From the NCBI GenBank assembly GCA_944386755.1, contig CALXCF010000003.1, positions 41,442-105,441 on the forward strand: a stretch of 64,000 nucleotides of DNA, read 5' to 3'. This stretch comes from an uncultured Clostridia bacterium (GTDB taxonomy: Bacteria > Bacillota > Clostridia > TANB77 > CAG-508). Both the position numbers and the translations under genes were made by a program. Below, one piece after another: positions 8,230-15,022 of the stretch (position 1 is its first letter; each line of letters opens with the position of its first letter). A model generated the notes under the pieces. The model saw only the letters and a program-made list of their open reading frames with translations, did no database searches and was not told the origin of the DNA.

Positions 8230-8656
8230 TTATTATTTCTTCCATTTTACTTATTATTTCTTTAAAACTTTCATTTCCGATATTCTCTATTAAAAAATTA
8301 TTTATTTTATCTATTCTTATTTTACAATTTATATATTTTCTAGCTTTCTCAAAATATTTAGAATATGTATTTAAGTTCTTATTATCATATATTTCTTCTA
8401 CTTCATAATTATTTCTTCTATCTAATATTAAATAATTTATTTTATTATCTTCTAATTTTGCAATTACTTTATTTATACTACTTTCTGGAAATCCACACAT
8501 ATGTACCTCTTCTACTTTTTTTAATTTGTATTCAAATAAATATGAAACTATATATGCATCTTTTCCATAAACCTGGTAAAACTTTCCTATTTTTACAAAA
8601 ACTATTTCTTCCTTATGTACTTGTTTTACTACTTCTATTACATTTTTTATTCCCAT
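8201..8656 (-). CDS. MutS domain I-like (MSL) DGR accessory protein 2
   Basis: A 151-residue protein with a clearer MutS domain I: FVKIGKFYQVYGKDAYIVSY matches the MutS block around GDFYELF, and VHMCGFPESSINKVIAKL matches MAGIPYHAVENYLAKL. The Phe-x-Glu motif reads F-Y-Q. It is a paralogue of the 6157-6576 gene. The start is ATG 8654-8656, five bases after AAAGGAG; the upstream in-frame GTG at 8674 would overlap that site. It sits between the variable target gene and avd in one minus-strand operon. Possible role in handling mismatched cDNA/DNA hybrids, which is inference. Confidence 0.75.
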   Translation of the reverse strand: MGIKNVIEVVKQVHKEEIVFVKIGKFYQVYGKDAYIVSYLFEYKLKKVEEVHMCGFPESSINKVIAKLEDNKINYLILDRRNNYEVEEIYDNKNLNTYSKYFEKARKYINCKIRIDKINNFLIENIGNESFKEIISKMEEIINERRKVPSN

Positions 8657-8678
8657 TCTATCTCCTTTTTCCACAGCC

Positions 8679-8710
8679 TGCTCGGGAAGACACTAAGCCT
8701 TCCACGAGCA
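8679..8710 (-). other. Stem-loop between the DGR target gene and the MutS-like gene
   Basis: TGCTCG-GGAAG (8679-8689) pairs with CTTCC-A-CGAGCA (8699-8710), eleven pairs with one bulge and a 9-nt loop. It is GC-rich against an AT-rich background. It lies about 90 bases past the VR end, further than the VR-proximal hairpins known to aid target recognition in DGRs. It may be a partial terminator or an RNA processing site. Confidence 0.5.
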
Positions 8711-8722
8711 CTTTCTATTATT

Positions 8723-9907
8723 CTACTCTATTACATATGGATTTTCACTATTTCCATCTCCACTGCTGATTACGACATCAGATGTTAGAAGAAAAACTGG
8801 GCGAAAACCATACGCAAAACTGTAGTAGTCCGCGTAACCGTCAGAACTGACATCGCACAAGGAGTTGCCGTTCAAGCTACCAGAAGTGCCAACATTGCGC
8901 ACACTGAAATAACTGTAGTAAGAGTTAGAGTTGACATTACGAGAGGCTAACCATGTGTATCCTGATGTTGCATTTAATCCTAAAGCTTTTAGTTGATCTA
9001 CATCTTCTTTATAATTTGTATCTGCTACTTTAAATTTTCCATTCCAGCTATATGTTTCTAAATAATCATATGTTCCCGTATACATACCAGAAGTATCTTC
9101 TTGAAATTTTCCGTTTTCTAATGTTGCTATACTTCCTAAGCTCCTTGCATCTTTTGCTATTCCTTTTTCATCCATGTATTCGCTTGCTCTTTCATTTAAA
9201 TTGTTTACCACATTATTATATGATGTTGCTGCTTTTTTGAAATTATCACTTAATGTTAAACTTCCGTCATAAAAAAAGTCGTTTACTGTTACTTTGTCAT
9301 CTCCATATCCTAATGTTACACTTGGAACTACTCCATTATCTGCTGTTATTATTTGTAATCCGTGTGTTTCGTCATTATAAAGCACTCTACAAAGCATATT
9401 ATTATACATTACATATGGGCTTTTATCTTTTGCTTCCTCTCCATCTGGATTTACTTTTAATACTTCTCCTGCTGTTTTTGATGTTTCTTCTCCACTTAAA
9501 CTTGTTATATATAATTCTTCATATGATACTTCATATCCACTTGGTGTTGTTATACCTGTTTCTGTAAAACCTTTGTAATATTTATTTTCATTGTTTTGAT
9601 TTGCTGCTTCTAATATTTCTTGGACTTTTTCTGGTGTATTTACTGTTGAATCTTCTCCATTTTCTAATTTTTCTGCTATCCAATTCGCTATATCTAATTG
9701 TGCTTGTTCTTTTACTGATGCTTTTTCTGTTTGTTCTTTTGCATCATTTGCTCTTGTTAATATTCCATTCTCACCTGTTAATGTTGCAATACTTACTCCT
9801 GCTAATATCAAAAGGACAATAATTGTAATGACAAGGGCTATTAATGTTATTCCTCCTTCTTCCTTTCTCCTTTGTTTTAATGGTGTTTTTTCTCTTTGTT
9901 TTTCCAT
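8723..9907 (-). CDS. DGR variable target: prepilin-like surface protein with C-terminal variable domain
   Basis: A 394-residue protein diversified by the DGR. Residues 1-17 are basic; the prepilin motif EEGG is followed by ITLIALVITIIVLLILAGV, a type IV prepilin N-terminus with cleavage expected after Gly19. The usual Glu5 of the mature pilin is absent. A helical linker with KEQTEKASVKEQAQLDIANW follows, then a large extracellular region. The variable repeat covers residues of about 319-371 (LASRNVNSNSYYSYFSVRNV to GFRPV), with Tyr, Ser, Gly, Asp and Ala where the TR encodes Asn. The GFRPV end is typical for C-type-lectin-fold DGR targets. Good ribosome binding site (AAAGGAGG). Likely exposed on a pilus or pseudopilus (inference). 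Confidence 0.9.
   Translation of the reverse strand: MEKQREKTPLKQRRKEEGGITLIALVITIIVLLILAGVSIATLTGENGILTRANDAKEQTEKASVKEQAQLDIANWIAEKLENGEDSTVNTPEKVQEILEAANQNNENKYYKGFTETGITTPSGYEVSYEELYITSLSGEETSKTAGEVLKVNPDGEEAKDKSPYVMYNNMLCRVLYNDETHGLQIITADNGVVPSVTLGYGDDKVTVNDFFYDGSLTLSDNFKKAATSYNNVVNNLNERASEYMDEKGIAKDARSLGSIATLENGKFQEDTSGMYTGTYDYLETYSWNGKFKVADTNYKEDVDQLKALGLNATSGYTWLASRNVNSNSYYSYFSVRNVGTSGSLNGNSLCDVSSDGYADYYSFAYGFRPVFLLTSDVVISSGDGNSENPYVIE
8766..8781 (-). other. Small hairpin just past the VR
   Basis: CTGAT (8766-8770) and ATCAG (8777-8781) form a 5-bp stem with a 6-nt loop, 14 bases beyond the 3' end of the VR. DGRs often need a short hairpin near this position for target recognition. 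The stem is short, so this is only a candidate. Confidence 0.35.
8796..8952 (-). repeat. DGR variable repeat (VR)
   Basis: 157-bp copy of the template repeat at 7709-7865 inside the 3' end of the target gene. Compared with TR, 24 adenines (minus strand) are changed: 13 to G, 10 to T, 1 to C. There are no changes at G, C or T. Most fall in the first or second position of AAY codons, so nearly every change alters an amino acid. This is direct evidence of past adenine-specific mutagenic retrohoming. Confidence 0.95.
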
Positions 9908-10124
9908 TAATTTGTTCCTCCTTTGTTTTTATTACTTACTTTTCTATTTTATGTATTTTGTTTATACATACTTTACTATTTTATATCATATTACTTCATA
10001 TTTTTTCAATACTTTTTATATTTTTTATTCATTTTTATTCTTTTTTTTACTTATTTATATGTTCTTTATTATATTTCTCAGAAAATTTAGTTTTATTCAT
10101 TGTTTTAATTGTTTTTAAGTTTGC

Positions 10125-10171
10125 GTGTATTGTTTGTACACATTGTAGCATAAAAATTATTATAAAATCAA
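10125..10171 (-). promoter_or_regulatory. Promoter and dyad upstream of the DGR target gene
   Basis: On the minus strand TTGATT (10166-10171) and TACAAT (10142-10147) are 18 bases apart. The dyad GTGTA-N7-TACAC (10125-10141) follows directly over the expected start site. The leader to the gene start at 9907 would be about 230 nt and is very U-rich. The dyad is a candidate operator. Nothing else is evident in the 9908-10242 gap. Confidence 0.45.
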
Positions 10172-10242
10172 TAAAAATTGTAAAATTTTTTTATTTTATT
10201 TTTTCATAATTGATTTTTTGTTGATTTTTGGAGGTTTTCTGT

Positions 10243-10488
10243 ATGAAAAAATTTAATGATAACCGTAATGTTATTGGTAATTTAATTAAAGAATATAGAG
10301 AGAAAAAACACTATTCTAAAATGGAATTATCTCGTAAATTAGAATTATTAGGTATTGAACTTGATAGATTTGAATTATATAAAATTGAAACTTGTAAAAA
10401 AAGTGTTAAAGATTTTGAATTAATTGCTTTATGTGTTGTTTTAGATATTGATTTTGATGAATTAAAAAAATTAATTGAAAATTATTAA
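10243..10488 (+). CDS. Small XRE-family HTH regulator 2
   Basis: An 81-residue HTH_XRE protein: NLIKEYREKKHYSKMELSRKLELLGIE, then YKIETCKKSVKDFELIALCVV. It is a paralogue of the regulator at 5393-5650. The start is ATG 10243, eight bases after GGAGG at 10230-10234; an in-frame TTG at 10228 overlaps that site and is rejected. It is divergent from the DGR target gene and their promoter regions face each other. A hairpin terminator follows immediately. Likely an autoregulator that may also control the target gene (inference). Confidence 0.8.
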   Translation: MKKFNDNRNVIGNLIKEYREKKHYSKMELSRKLELLGIELDRFELYKIETCKKSVKDFELIALCVVLDIDFDELKKLIENY

Positions 10489-10522
10489 ATCACACATTTT
10501 TTTGATGTGTGATTTATTTTTT
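10488..10522 (+). terminator. Terminator of XRE regulator 2
   Basis: AATCACACAT (10488-10497) pairs perfectly with ATGTGTGATT (10505-10514) and is followed by TTATTTTTTT. Confidence 0.85.
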
Positions 10523-10619
10523 TATCTACTTTTTCCCTTAAAGGTTTTATATGTTTTATTTCTTCTTATAGGGAAATTTCTGGAATATATAGCATAGCTG
10601 TATTCCTAAATTTAATTAG

Positions 10620-10656
10620 CTACTACCAGATAGTAATTTGGTAGTAGTTATTTTTT
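10620..10656 (+). terminator. Second stem-loop in the XRE2-integrase gap
   Basis: CTACTACCA (10620-10628) pairs with TGGTAGTAG (10639-10647), followed by TTATTTTTTA. The rest of the 10523-10908 gap is AT-rich, with no gene seen. Confidence 0.55.
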
Positions 10657-10908
10657 ATTATAGTTATATCTAACTGTGTTTCATATAAATCAACAAATAT
10701 ATGAATTTTGATTAATTCTCTTAAATTTTGTTAATTATTTCAAAAATTCATTTCTAATTTGTTTCATCTTATGAGATTTTTACTATCTTTTAGTTTATCT
10801 CTCTGCCTTTTTTATTTTTTGTCTCATTTAGTGATACACTATATCTTTTTGACCTTGTTTTTGTAACATGCTAACATATTATTAACAAATTGAATTGGAG
10901 GAATTAAA

Positions 10909-11766
10909 ATGTTAGAAAAAAATACTATTAATTCAAACACTACAAAAGAAATAGATATATTTTTAGATTGTACTTTTTCTAAATTGGGTTTAAATTATGC
11001 TAATTTAGGTATCAAATATTTAAAAGAAGTTATAAAGATTGCATATTTTAATAATTCAAATGACTTAAAATACAAAGAATTATGTGATATAGCAAGTAAA
11101 TCATTAAATATATCTATTACAAATCTTACAAGTAATATTTATAACTCTATAAACTCTATAAATGTTAATCTTGCTAAAAGAAATTTTAAAGATATTTTTA
11201 ATATTGATTTTGATTATTTTTATATATCACCAGCTTTAACATATAATGATATTGATTTAAAAAACCAAAGAATACATATAAACAAAACATTAACTAAGAA
11301 TAAGGAAAATAAAACTATAATGGGTAATTCTACTAAAACATATGCAGGTATAAGAGAAGTCCCTGTTCCTAACTCTTTATATCCCCATTTAGTAGAACAA
11401 ATGAGAATATCAAGGGAATTTAAAAATAATCCCGAAAAACTTTTATTTAAATCTAATAAAAATAACTATATAGAAACCCAAGATGTTAATCGAGCTTTAA
11501 AATTAGTATTAAAATATAATTGGGGTATTAATGATATTACAACTCATAATCTGCGTCATACATATGGAACACGCTGTATTGAAGCTGGAATGCAACCTGT
11601 TGTATTACAAAGGTTGCTTGGACATACAGATATTAGCACTACTCTTAATACATATACAGATGTATTAAGTGAATTTAAAAAAGAAGAAATTGAAAAATTA
11701 AATGATTATTATTTACAGAAAGATTTATTACCTGAGAAAAATAATTCTGATGAAATGCAAAGATAA
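10909..11766 (+). CDS. Tyrosine recombinase-like protein with Spo0A-C-like N-terminus
   Basis: A 285-residue protein. Residues of about 110-255 are a tyrosine recombinase catalytic domain: TYNDIDL, GIREVPVP, then H213-N-L-R216-H-T-Y-G, LLGHTDIS with His239, and the nucleophile Tyr249. Box I (usually G-L-R-x-x-E), with the first catalytic Arg, is missing: the match begins exactly after it. Residues 17-100 instead resemble the DNA-binding C-terminal domain of Spo0A: FSKLGLNYANLGIKYLKEVI, then IASKSLNISITNLTSNIYNS. The chimera should not be a normal integrase; it may be a decayed or repurposed one. It lies next to tRNA-Glu with a GGAGG site before the ATG. The Spo0A-like call is by eye. Confidence 0.7.
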   Translation: MLEKNTINSNTTKEIDIFLDCTFSKLGLNYANLGIKYLKEVIKIAYFNNSNDLKYKELCDIASKSLNISITNLTSNIYNSINSINVNLAKRNFKDIFNIDFDYFYISPALTYNDIDLKNQRIHINKTLTKNKENKTIMGNSTKTYAGIREVPVPNSLYPHLVEQMRISREFKNNPEKLLFKSNKNNYIETQDVNRALKLVLKYNWGINDITTHNLRHTYGTRCIEAGMQPVVLQRLLGHTDISTTLNTYTDVLSEFKKEEIEKLNDYYLQKDLLPEKNNSDEMQR

Positions 11767-11778
11767 CTCAAAAATCAA

Positions 11779-11850
11779 AATTGGGAGTAATTTTGTAAAA
11801 ACGTTGGGAGTGATTGGGAGTGATTTTTTAAAATGTTGGGAGTTTATATG
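11779..11850 (+). repeat. TTGGGAGT short repeats between integrase and tRNA
   Basis: TTGGGAGT occurs four times, at about 11781, 11804, 11813 and 11835, the middle two in tandem as TTGGGAGTGATTGGGAGTGATT. Repeats of this size beside an integrase gene and its tRNA target resemble arm-type integrase sites. The function is inference. Confidence 0.45.
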
Positions 11851-11967
11851 CGAGTAAATACTGAAAAATGATAAAAAATATTGAGAATTATTAAAAAATG
11901 CTAAAAAATATCATCCTCTAACCCCCTCTACTTTTCAGTATTTCTCAGCATCTTTCAAAAATTTAAA

Positions 11968-11998
11968 AAATCAGTAAATTTCAAAAATTCACTGATTT
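11968..11998 (-). terminator. Terminator of tRNA-Glu
   Basis: On the minus strand AAATCAGT (11991-11998) pairs with ACTGATTT (11968-11975), followed by a T run. It starts right after the CCA end of the tRNA. If the island was inserted at this tRNA, this terminator came with the element. Confidence 0.7.
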
Positions 11999-11999
11999 A

Positions 12000-12074
12000 T
12001 GGTGACCCCTACGGGAATCGAACCCATGATTCCACCTTGAGAGGGTGGCGTCTTAACCGCTTGACCAAGGGGCC
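12000..12074 (-). tRNA. tRNA-Glu (CTC)
   Basis: The minus strand gives a full cloverleaf: acceptor GGCCCCT/AGGGGTC (one G-U), D arm with GGTCAAGCGGTTAAGAC, anticodon stem CCACC/GGTGG with loop CTCTCAA, and the T arm GGGTTCGATTCCC. The anticodon CTC reads GAG. CCA is encoded at 12000-12002. It lies 3 bases from the stop of the Mini-III gene on the same strand. It is the apparent insertion site of the island. Confidence 0.95.
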
Positions 12075-12077
12075 TTA

Positions 12078-12506
12078 TTAATACTTAATATTTATATCAT
12101 TTTTTTTGCCATTCGTCAACCGTTTTAAGATTTCTTTTATTCTTTTATTTTGATTAGTTAAATATAAATAACCAATTAGTGCCTCAAAAGCAGTAGCATG
12201 CATATATTCTTGAACATTAGAATTTTTAGGTAAATGATGATTTTCTGCATTTCTTCCTCTTCTAACTATATCTTTTTCTTCAGCAGTTAATTCATCATAT
12301 ATTTTTTGTAATAATTCAGCTTGTGCTTTTGCTTTAACATATTTTATTGCTTCTATATGTAATTTATGAGGTTTTAAATTTGTTTCATTAATTAATTTTG
12401 TCCTGATATATAATTCATAAACACAATCTCCTACATATGCCCAAGTTAATGGTGATAACAAATTTACTTCTTCTGTAGATTTTTTTATTTCAAATAATTC
12501 TTCCAT
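12078..12506 (-). CDS. mrnC: Mini-ribonuclease III
   Basis: A 142-residue RNase III-fold enzyme without a dsRNA-binding domain. In Bacillota it matures 23S rRNA ends. The signatures LTWAYVGDCVYELYIRTKL (about 21-38, with the metal-binding Asp) and ATAFEALIGYLYLT (catalytic Glu/Asp region near the C-terminus) are clear, plus RRGRNAENHHLPKN. It starts 2 bases after the rbgA stop, with GAAGG upstream, so it is co-transcribed with that ribosome assembly gene. Confidence 0.95.
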   Translation of the reverse strand: MEELFEIKKSTEEVNLLSPLTWAYVGDCVYELYIRTKLINETNLKPHKLHIEAIKYVKAKAQAELLQKIYDELTAEEKDIVRRGRNAENHHLPKNSNVQEYMHATAFEALIGYLYLTNQNKRIKEILKRLTNGKKNDINIKY

Positions 12507-12508
12507 TT

Positions 12509-13423
12509 TTATACCTTCTTTTTTTCAATTGTAATTCTACCTAACTTTCCATTCTTAAATTCATCTAATAAAATTTTAGCTGTTTTTTCATCATCAATAT
12601 TTCCACCTGATATTATACAACCACGTTTTTTTCCGATTTCTTGCATTACTTCATAAATGTTAATATTTTCTGCTTGTTCTTGTCCTAATATTTGTTCAAT
12701 ATATTTTTCATCTAATTTATATCGCTCACATAACAGTTTTCTTTCATTTTTTAATAAGAATTTTGTTAACTCATAAGCTATTTCAATTCTTTGTAACACA
12801 TCTTCTTTAATTGTACCTGTAAATGCTAAGTGTAATGCAACTTCTTCACTTTCAAACTTTGGCCATAATACACCTGGCGTATCTAATAACTCGATATTTT
12901 CATTAATCCTTATCCATTGTTTTTGCTTTGTTACTCCTGGTTTATTTCCTACTCCGGCTGTGACTTTTTTTGATATTCGATTTATAAATGATGATTTACC
13001 TACATTGGGGATTCCTAATATCATTGCTCTTATTTTTCTACCAATTCTTCCTTTTTCAGCTTGTACTTTTAATTCTTTACTCATTATTTGTTCGACTTTT
13101 TTTATGCAATCCTGTATACCCTTTCCTGAATTTGAATCTGTTAGTACTGCTGGTATTCCTTGTTCCTCAAAATATTTTATCCATTTTTTGTTTTCAACAT
13201 CATTTGCCAAATCAGCTTTATTTAATACTACTAATTTTTTCTTATTCTTTGTTATTTGCGCTATATCTGGATTCTGGCTTGATATAGGTATACGTGCATC
13301 TAACAATTCAATTACTATATCTACTAATTTTAAATCTTCTGATATTTGCCTTCTTGTTTTTGCCATATGCCCTGGATACCAGTTAATGTTCATCCTATTT
13401 TCGTTAGTTTCATTTTTATTCAT
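12509..13423 (-). CDS. rbgA: Ribosome biogenesis GTPase A (YlqF/RbgA)
   Basis: A circularly permuted GTPase needed for late 50S assembly. INWYPGHMAKTRRQISEDL is the family N-terminus. The G motifs appear in permuted order: NKAD (G4), then GIPNVGKSS (G1) and DTPGVLWP (G3). The C-terminal ANTAR-like part ends with KKRGCIISGG and GRITIE. The start is ATG 13423 with AGGAAG eight bases upstream; the longer open frame to 13474 is only read-through of an inserted hairpin repeat. It forms an operon with mrnC. Confidence 0.95.
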   Translation of the reverse strand: MNKNETNENRMNINWYPGHMAKTRRQISEDLKLVDIVIELLDARIPISSQNPDIAQITKNKKKLVVLNKADLANDVENKKWIKYFEEQGIPAVLTDSNSGKGIQDCIKKVEQIMSKELKVQAEKGRIGRKIRAMILGIPNVGKSSFINRISKKVTAGVGNKPGVTKQKQWIRINENIELLDTPGVLWPKFESEEVALHLAFTGTIKEDVLQRIEIAYELTKFLLKNERKLLCERYKLDEKYIEQILGQEQAENINIYEVMQEIGKKRGCIISGGNIDDEKTAKILLDEFKNGKLGRITIEKKKV

Positions 13424-13472
13424 CGAAATCACTTCCTGTTTTTTATTATACAAAATGTTTCCTCGCAAGGAC

Positions 13473-13506
13473 AATGTCGCATGAGAAACGTCCCCAATGC
13501 GACATT
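13473..13506 (-). repeat. Hairpin repeat of the GGGACG-loop family, copy 3
   Basis: AATGTCGCAT and ATGCGACATT form a perfect 10-bp stem around the 14-nt loop TGGGGACGTTTCTC. The element overlaps the TAA stop (13505-13507) of the membrane protein gene upstream and ends 50 bases before rbgA. Confidence 0.7.
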
Positions 13507-13990
13507 ACAATGTTCTATAATTATTCTTATCTGCTCTTTCATCTAACTGTCTGTCAAATTTTTCGTTTGCATAAAACCAGTCTGTTTTCTTATCTTTTGG
13601 ATGTGCTTTTCTATTTTTATCTAATAGTAAATCTAATAATACTGCTATTGGTAAAGCCACACCTAATAATGATATAAACATATTCATATATAATGTTATA
13701 TCTATTATGCTATCTCCTTGATTAAATAGTGTTGTAATTCCTGACATTAAATTTGTTCCAAAATATAATCCATATGCTACTAAATATATTAAAGCACCAA
13801 CTATCTTTCTTTTTACAATTAATATCATACATACCAAAACTACAAATAACAATATTATTTCCATTTGCTGATTAAATGGCGCAATTCCTCCTAAGTCTTG
13901 CCCAATCTCATGCATAAATGCCACTATCATTCTAAATACCCAAAACATAGCAACAAACATTACTAATAATATAGTTGAAAACTTTTTCAT
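13505..13990 (-). CDS. Four-TM membrane protein, function unknown
   Basis: A 161-residue integral membrane protein that I do not recognise. Hydrophobic segments lie at about 4-26, 44-62, 66-84 and 101-124. A charged cytoplasmic tail follows with KKTDWFYANEKFDRQLDERA, a well-ordered segment that could bind a partner. GAGGTGG precedes the ATG. A hairpin repeat overlaps its stop codon. It is in the same direction as, but upstream of, rbgA/mrnC; an operon is possible. Confidence 0.7.
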   Translation of the reverse strand: MKKFSTILLVMFVAMFWVFRMIVAFMHEIGQDLGGIAPFNQQMEIILLFVVLVCMILIVKRKIVGALIYLVAYGLYFGTNLMSGITTLFNQGDSIIDITLYMNMFISLLGVALPIAVLLDLLLDKNRKAHPKDKKTDWFYANEKFDRQLDERADKNNYRTL

Positions 13991-14017
13991 TTGTTATCCA
14001 CCTCTTATTTTCAACGA

Positions 14018-14323
14018 CTAGTCTACAAAGTCAAAATCATCTTTAAATTTTTCTTTAAATATTTCAAATACTTTATTTAAAGTATCCTCATCTTCGATAC
14101 TAACATAACTTTCTTCATCTAAATCATCATCAGTATCCTCTACTTTCAATATTACTACTTCTCCTTCTTCTTCCTCTCCTTCTTCTGTAACTGGTAATAA
14201 CACAACATATTCTTCATCATCTAAATCTATTAAATCTAAAAATTCAAATTTAACTTCATTTCCTTCCTCATCATTTAATATTATTATATTATCTAATTCC
14301 TCTCCATCAAAATTCTCTTCCAT
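14018..14323 (-). CDS. DUF1292 family acidic protein
   Basis: A 101-residue very acidic protein, with D/E runs such as EEGEEEEGEVVILKVEDTDD. The pattern IILNDEEGNEVKFEFLDLID and EYVVLLP matches the DUF1292 (YrzB-like) family, commonly found in Bacillota near ruvX and ireB, as here. The start is ATG 14323 with AAAGGAG eight bases upstream; the open frame begins six codons earlier, but that start contains the ribosome binding site. Function unknown. Confidence 0.85.
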   Translation of the reverse strand: MEENFDGEELDNIIILNDEEGNEVKFEFLDLIDLDDEEYVVLLPVTEEGEEEEGEVVILKVEDTDDDLDEESYVSIEDEDTLNKVFEIFKEKFKDDFDFVD

Positions 14324-14417
14324 ACTTAATTCTCCTTTCATTTTTTTTAATTTTAATATTTATTAATTTAAATTATAATAACTTAATTTATTACTTTTTA
14401 AAATAATTTTATTTAAT

Positions 14418-14594
14418 TGCTAGATATTATATTTAAAAATTTTTGCAGTACTGCGTAGCGACCAAACGAGCCTGTTAAGGCGAGTGCGATTGGAGCAACT
14501 TTCTTTCTATCAAAAGAAAAATTTTATTTTTCTTTTGATAATTAGTTGTTGCGACAACAAAGTACAAAAAAATCTTTAAATATAATATCTAGCA
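14418..14594. repeat. 177-bp palindromic (MITE-like) element
   Basis: Perfect 20-bp terminal inverted repeats: TGCTAGATATTATATTTAAA at 14418-14437 and its complement at 14575-14594. Inside is a second perfect 14-bp hairpin (TATCAAAAGAAAAA, 14508-14540), GTTGT/ACAAC and GCAGTACTGC dyads, and a GC-richer stretch with GCGAGTGCGATTGGAGCAAC. No protein is encoded and no target duplication is evident. It lies 6 bases beyond the ruvX stop and probably also ends that transcript. Confidence 0.6.
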
Positions 14595-14600
14595 TCATGC

Positions 14601-15021
14601 TTATTTTTTATTCATGTACGTCTCTAAAATATAAACAGCAGAAATTGTATCAACTAAATCCTTTTTTTTATGCTTGTCCACATCCAAAAAATTCATAGTT
14701 CTATGTGCTTCAACTGTTGTCAATCTTTCATCCACAGTTTCAATTTTTATTTTATTATACTTACATTTCAATTTATGAACAAACTCTCCGAGTTGCCTTT
14801 GCCCTTTCAGAAATATCACCATTCATATGTAATGGCATTCCTACTACAATCGTTTCCACTTCATTATTATATCTTTCTAATATTTCATCCAGTTTTTTTA
14901 AAACAATTTTATCAGAACCTTTTCTTTGTATTGTTTCTAAACCTTGTGCTGTTATATTTAAAGCATCTGTTATTGCAATTCCAACTCTAGCTTCTCCATA
15001 ATCTATTCCTAATATTCTCAT
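14601..15021 (-). CDS. ruvX: Putative pre-16S rRNA nuclease / Holliday junction resolvase YqgF, frameshifted
   Basis: An RNase H-fold protein that trims the 5' end of 16S rRNA. The first frame (15021 down) gives MRILGIDYGEARVGIAITD and VVGMPLHMNGDISERAK. The second frame (to 14601) gives QLGEFVHKLK, the catalytic ETVDERLTTVEA and DTISAVYILETYMN. Together they make a full protein of about 139 residues. The switch needs loss of one G in AAGGCAA (plus-strand CC at 14796-14797). The gene starts right after the ireB stop, so it is the expected ireB-ruvX operon. The break is either a sequence error or a recent mutation. Confidence 0.85.
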
Positions 15022-15022
15022 A

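Larger units (their letters stand above)
3548..12010. mobile_element. Integrated island carrying a DGR, inserted at tRNA-Glu
   Basis: TGGTGACCCCT, the last 11 bases of the tRNA-Glu gene including CCA, is found at 12000-12010 and again at 3548-3558. Between them lie a HEPN/MNT pair, a decayed MobV relaxase with oriT-like hairpins, two XRE genes, a DGR and, next to the tRNA, an integrase-like gene. Integrase beside a tRNA 3' end plus a distal partial copy is the standard picture of a tRNA-integrated element. Both mobility genes look degenerate, so the island may be fixed. The boundaries are inference from one short repeat. Confidence 0.6.

Noticed and set aside
13424-13474. 17-codon N-terminal extension of RbgA
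   Set aside because: It is translated from an inserted hairpin repeat; the family starts near MNINWYPGHM and a good ribosome binding site precedes ATG 13423.
12960-13484. 174-codon plus-strand open frame
   Set aside because: Antisense to rbgA; no protein-like composition and rbgA is unmistakable.
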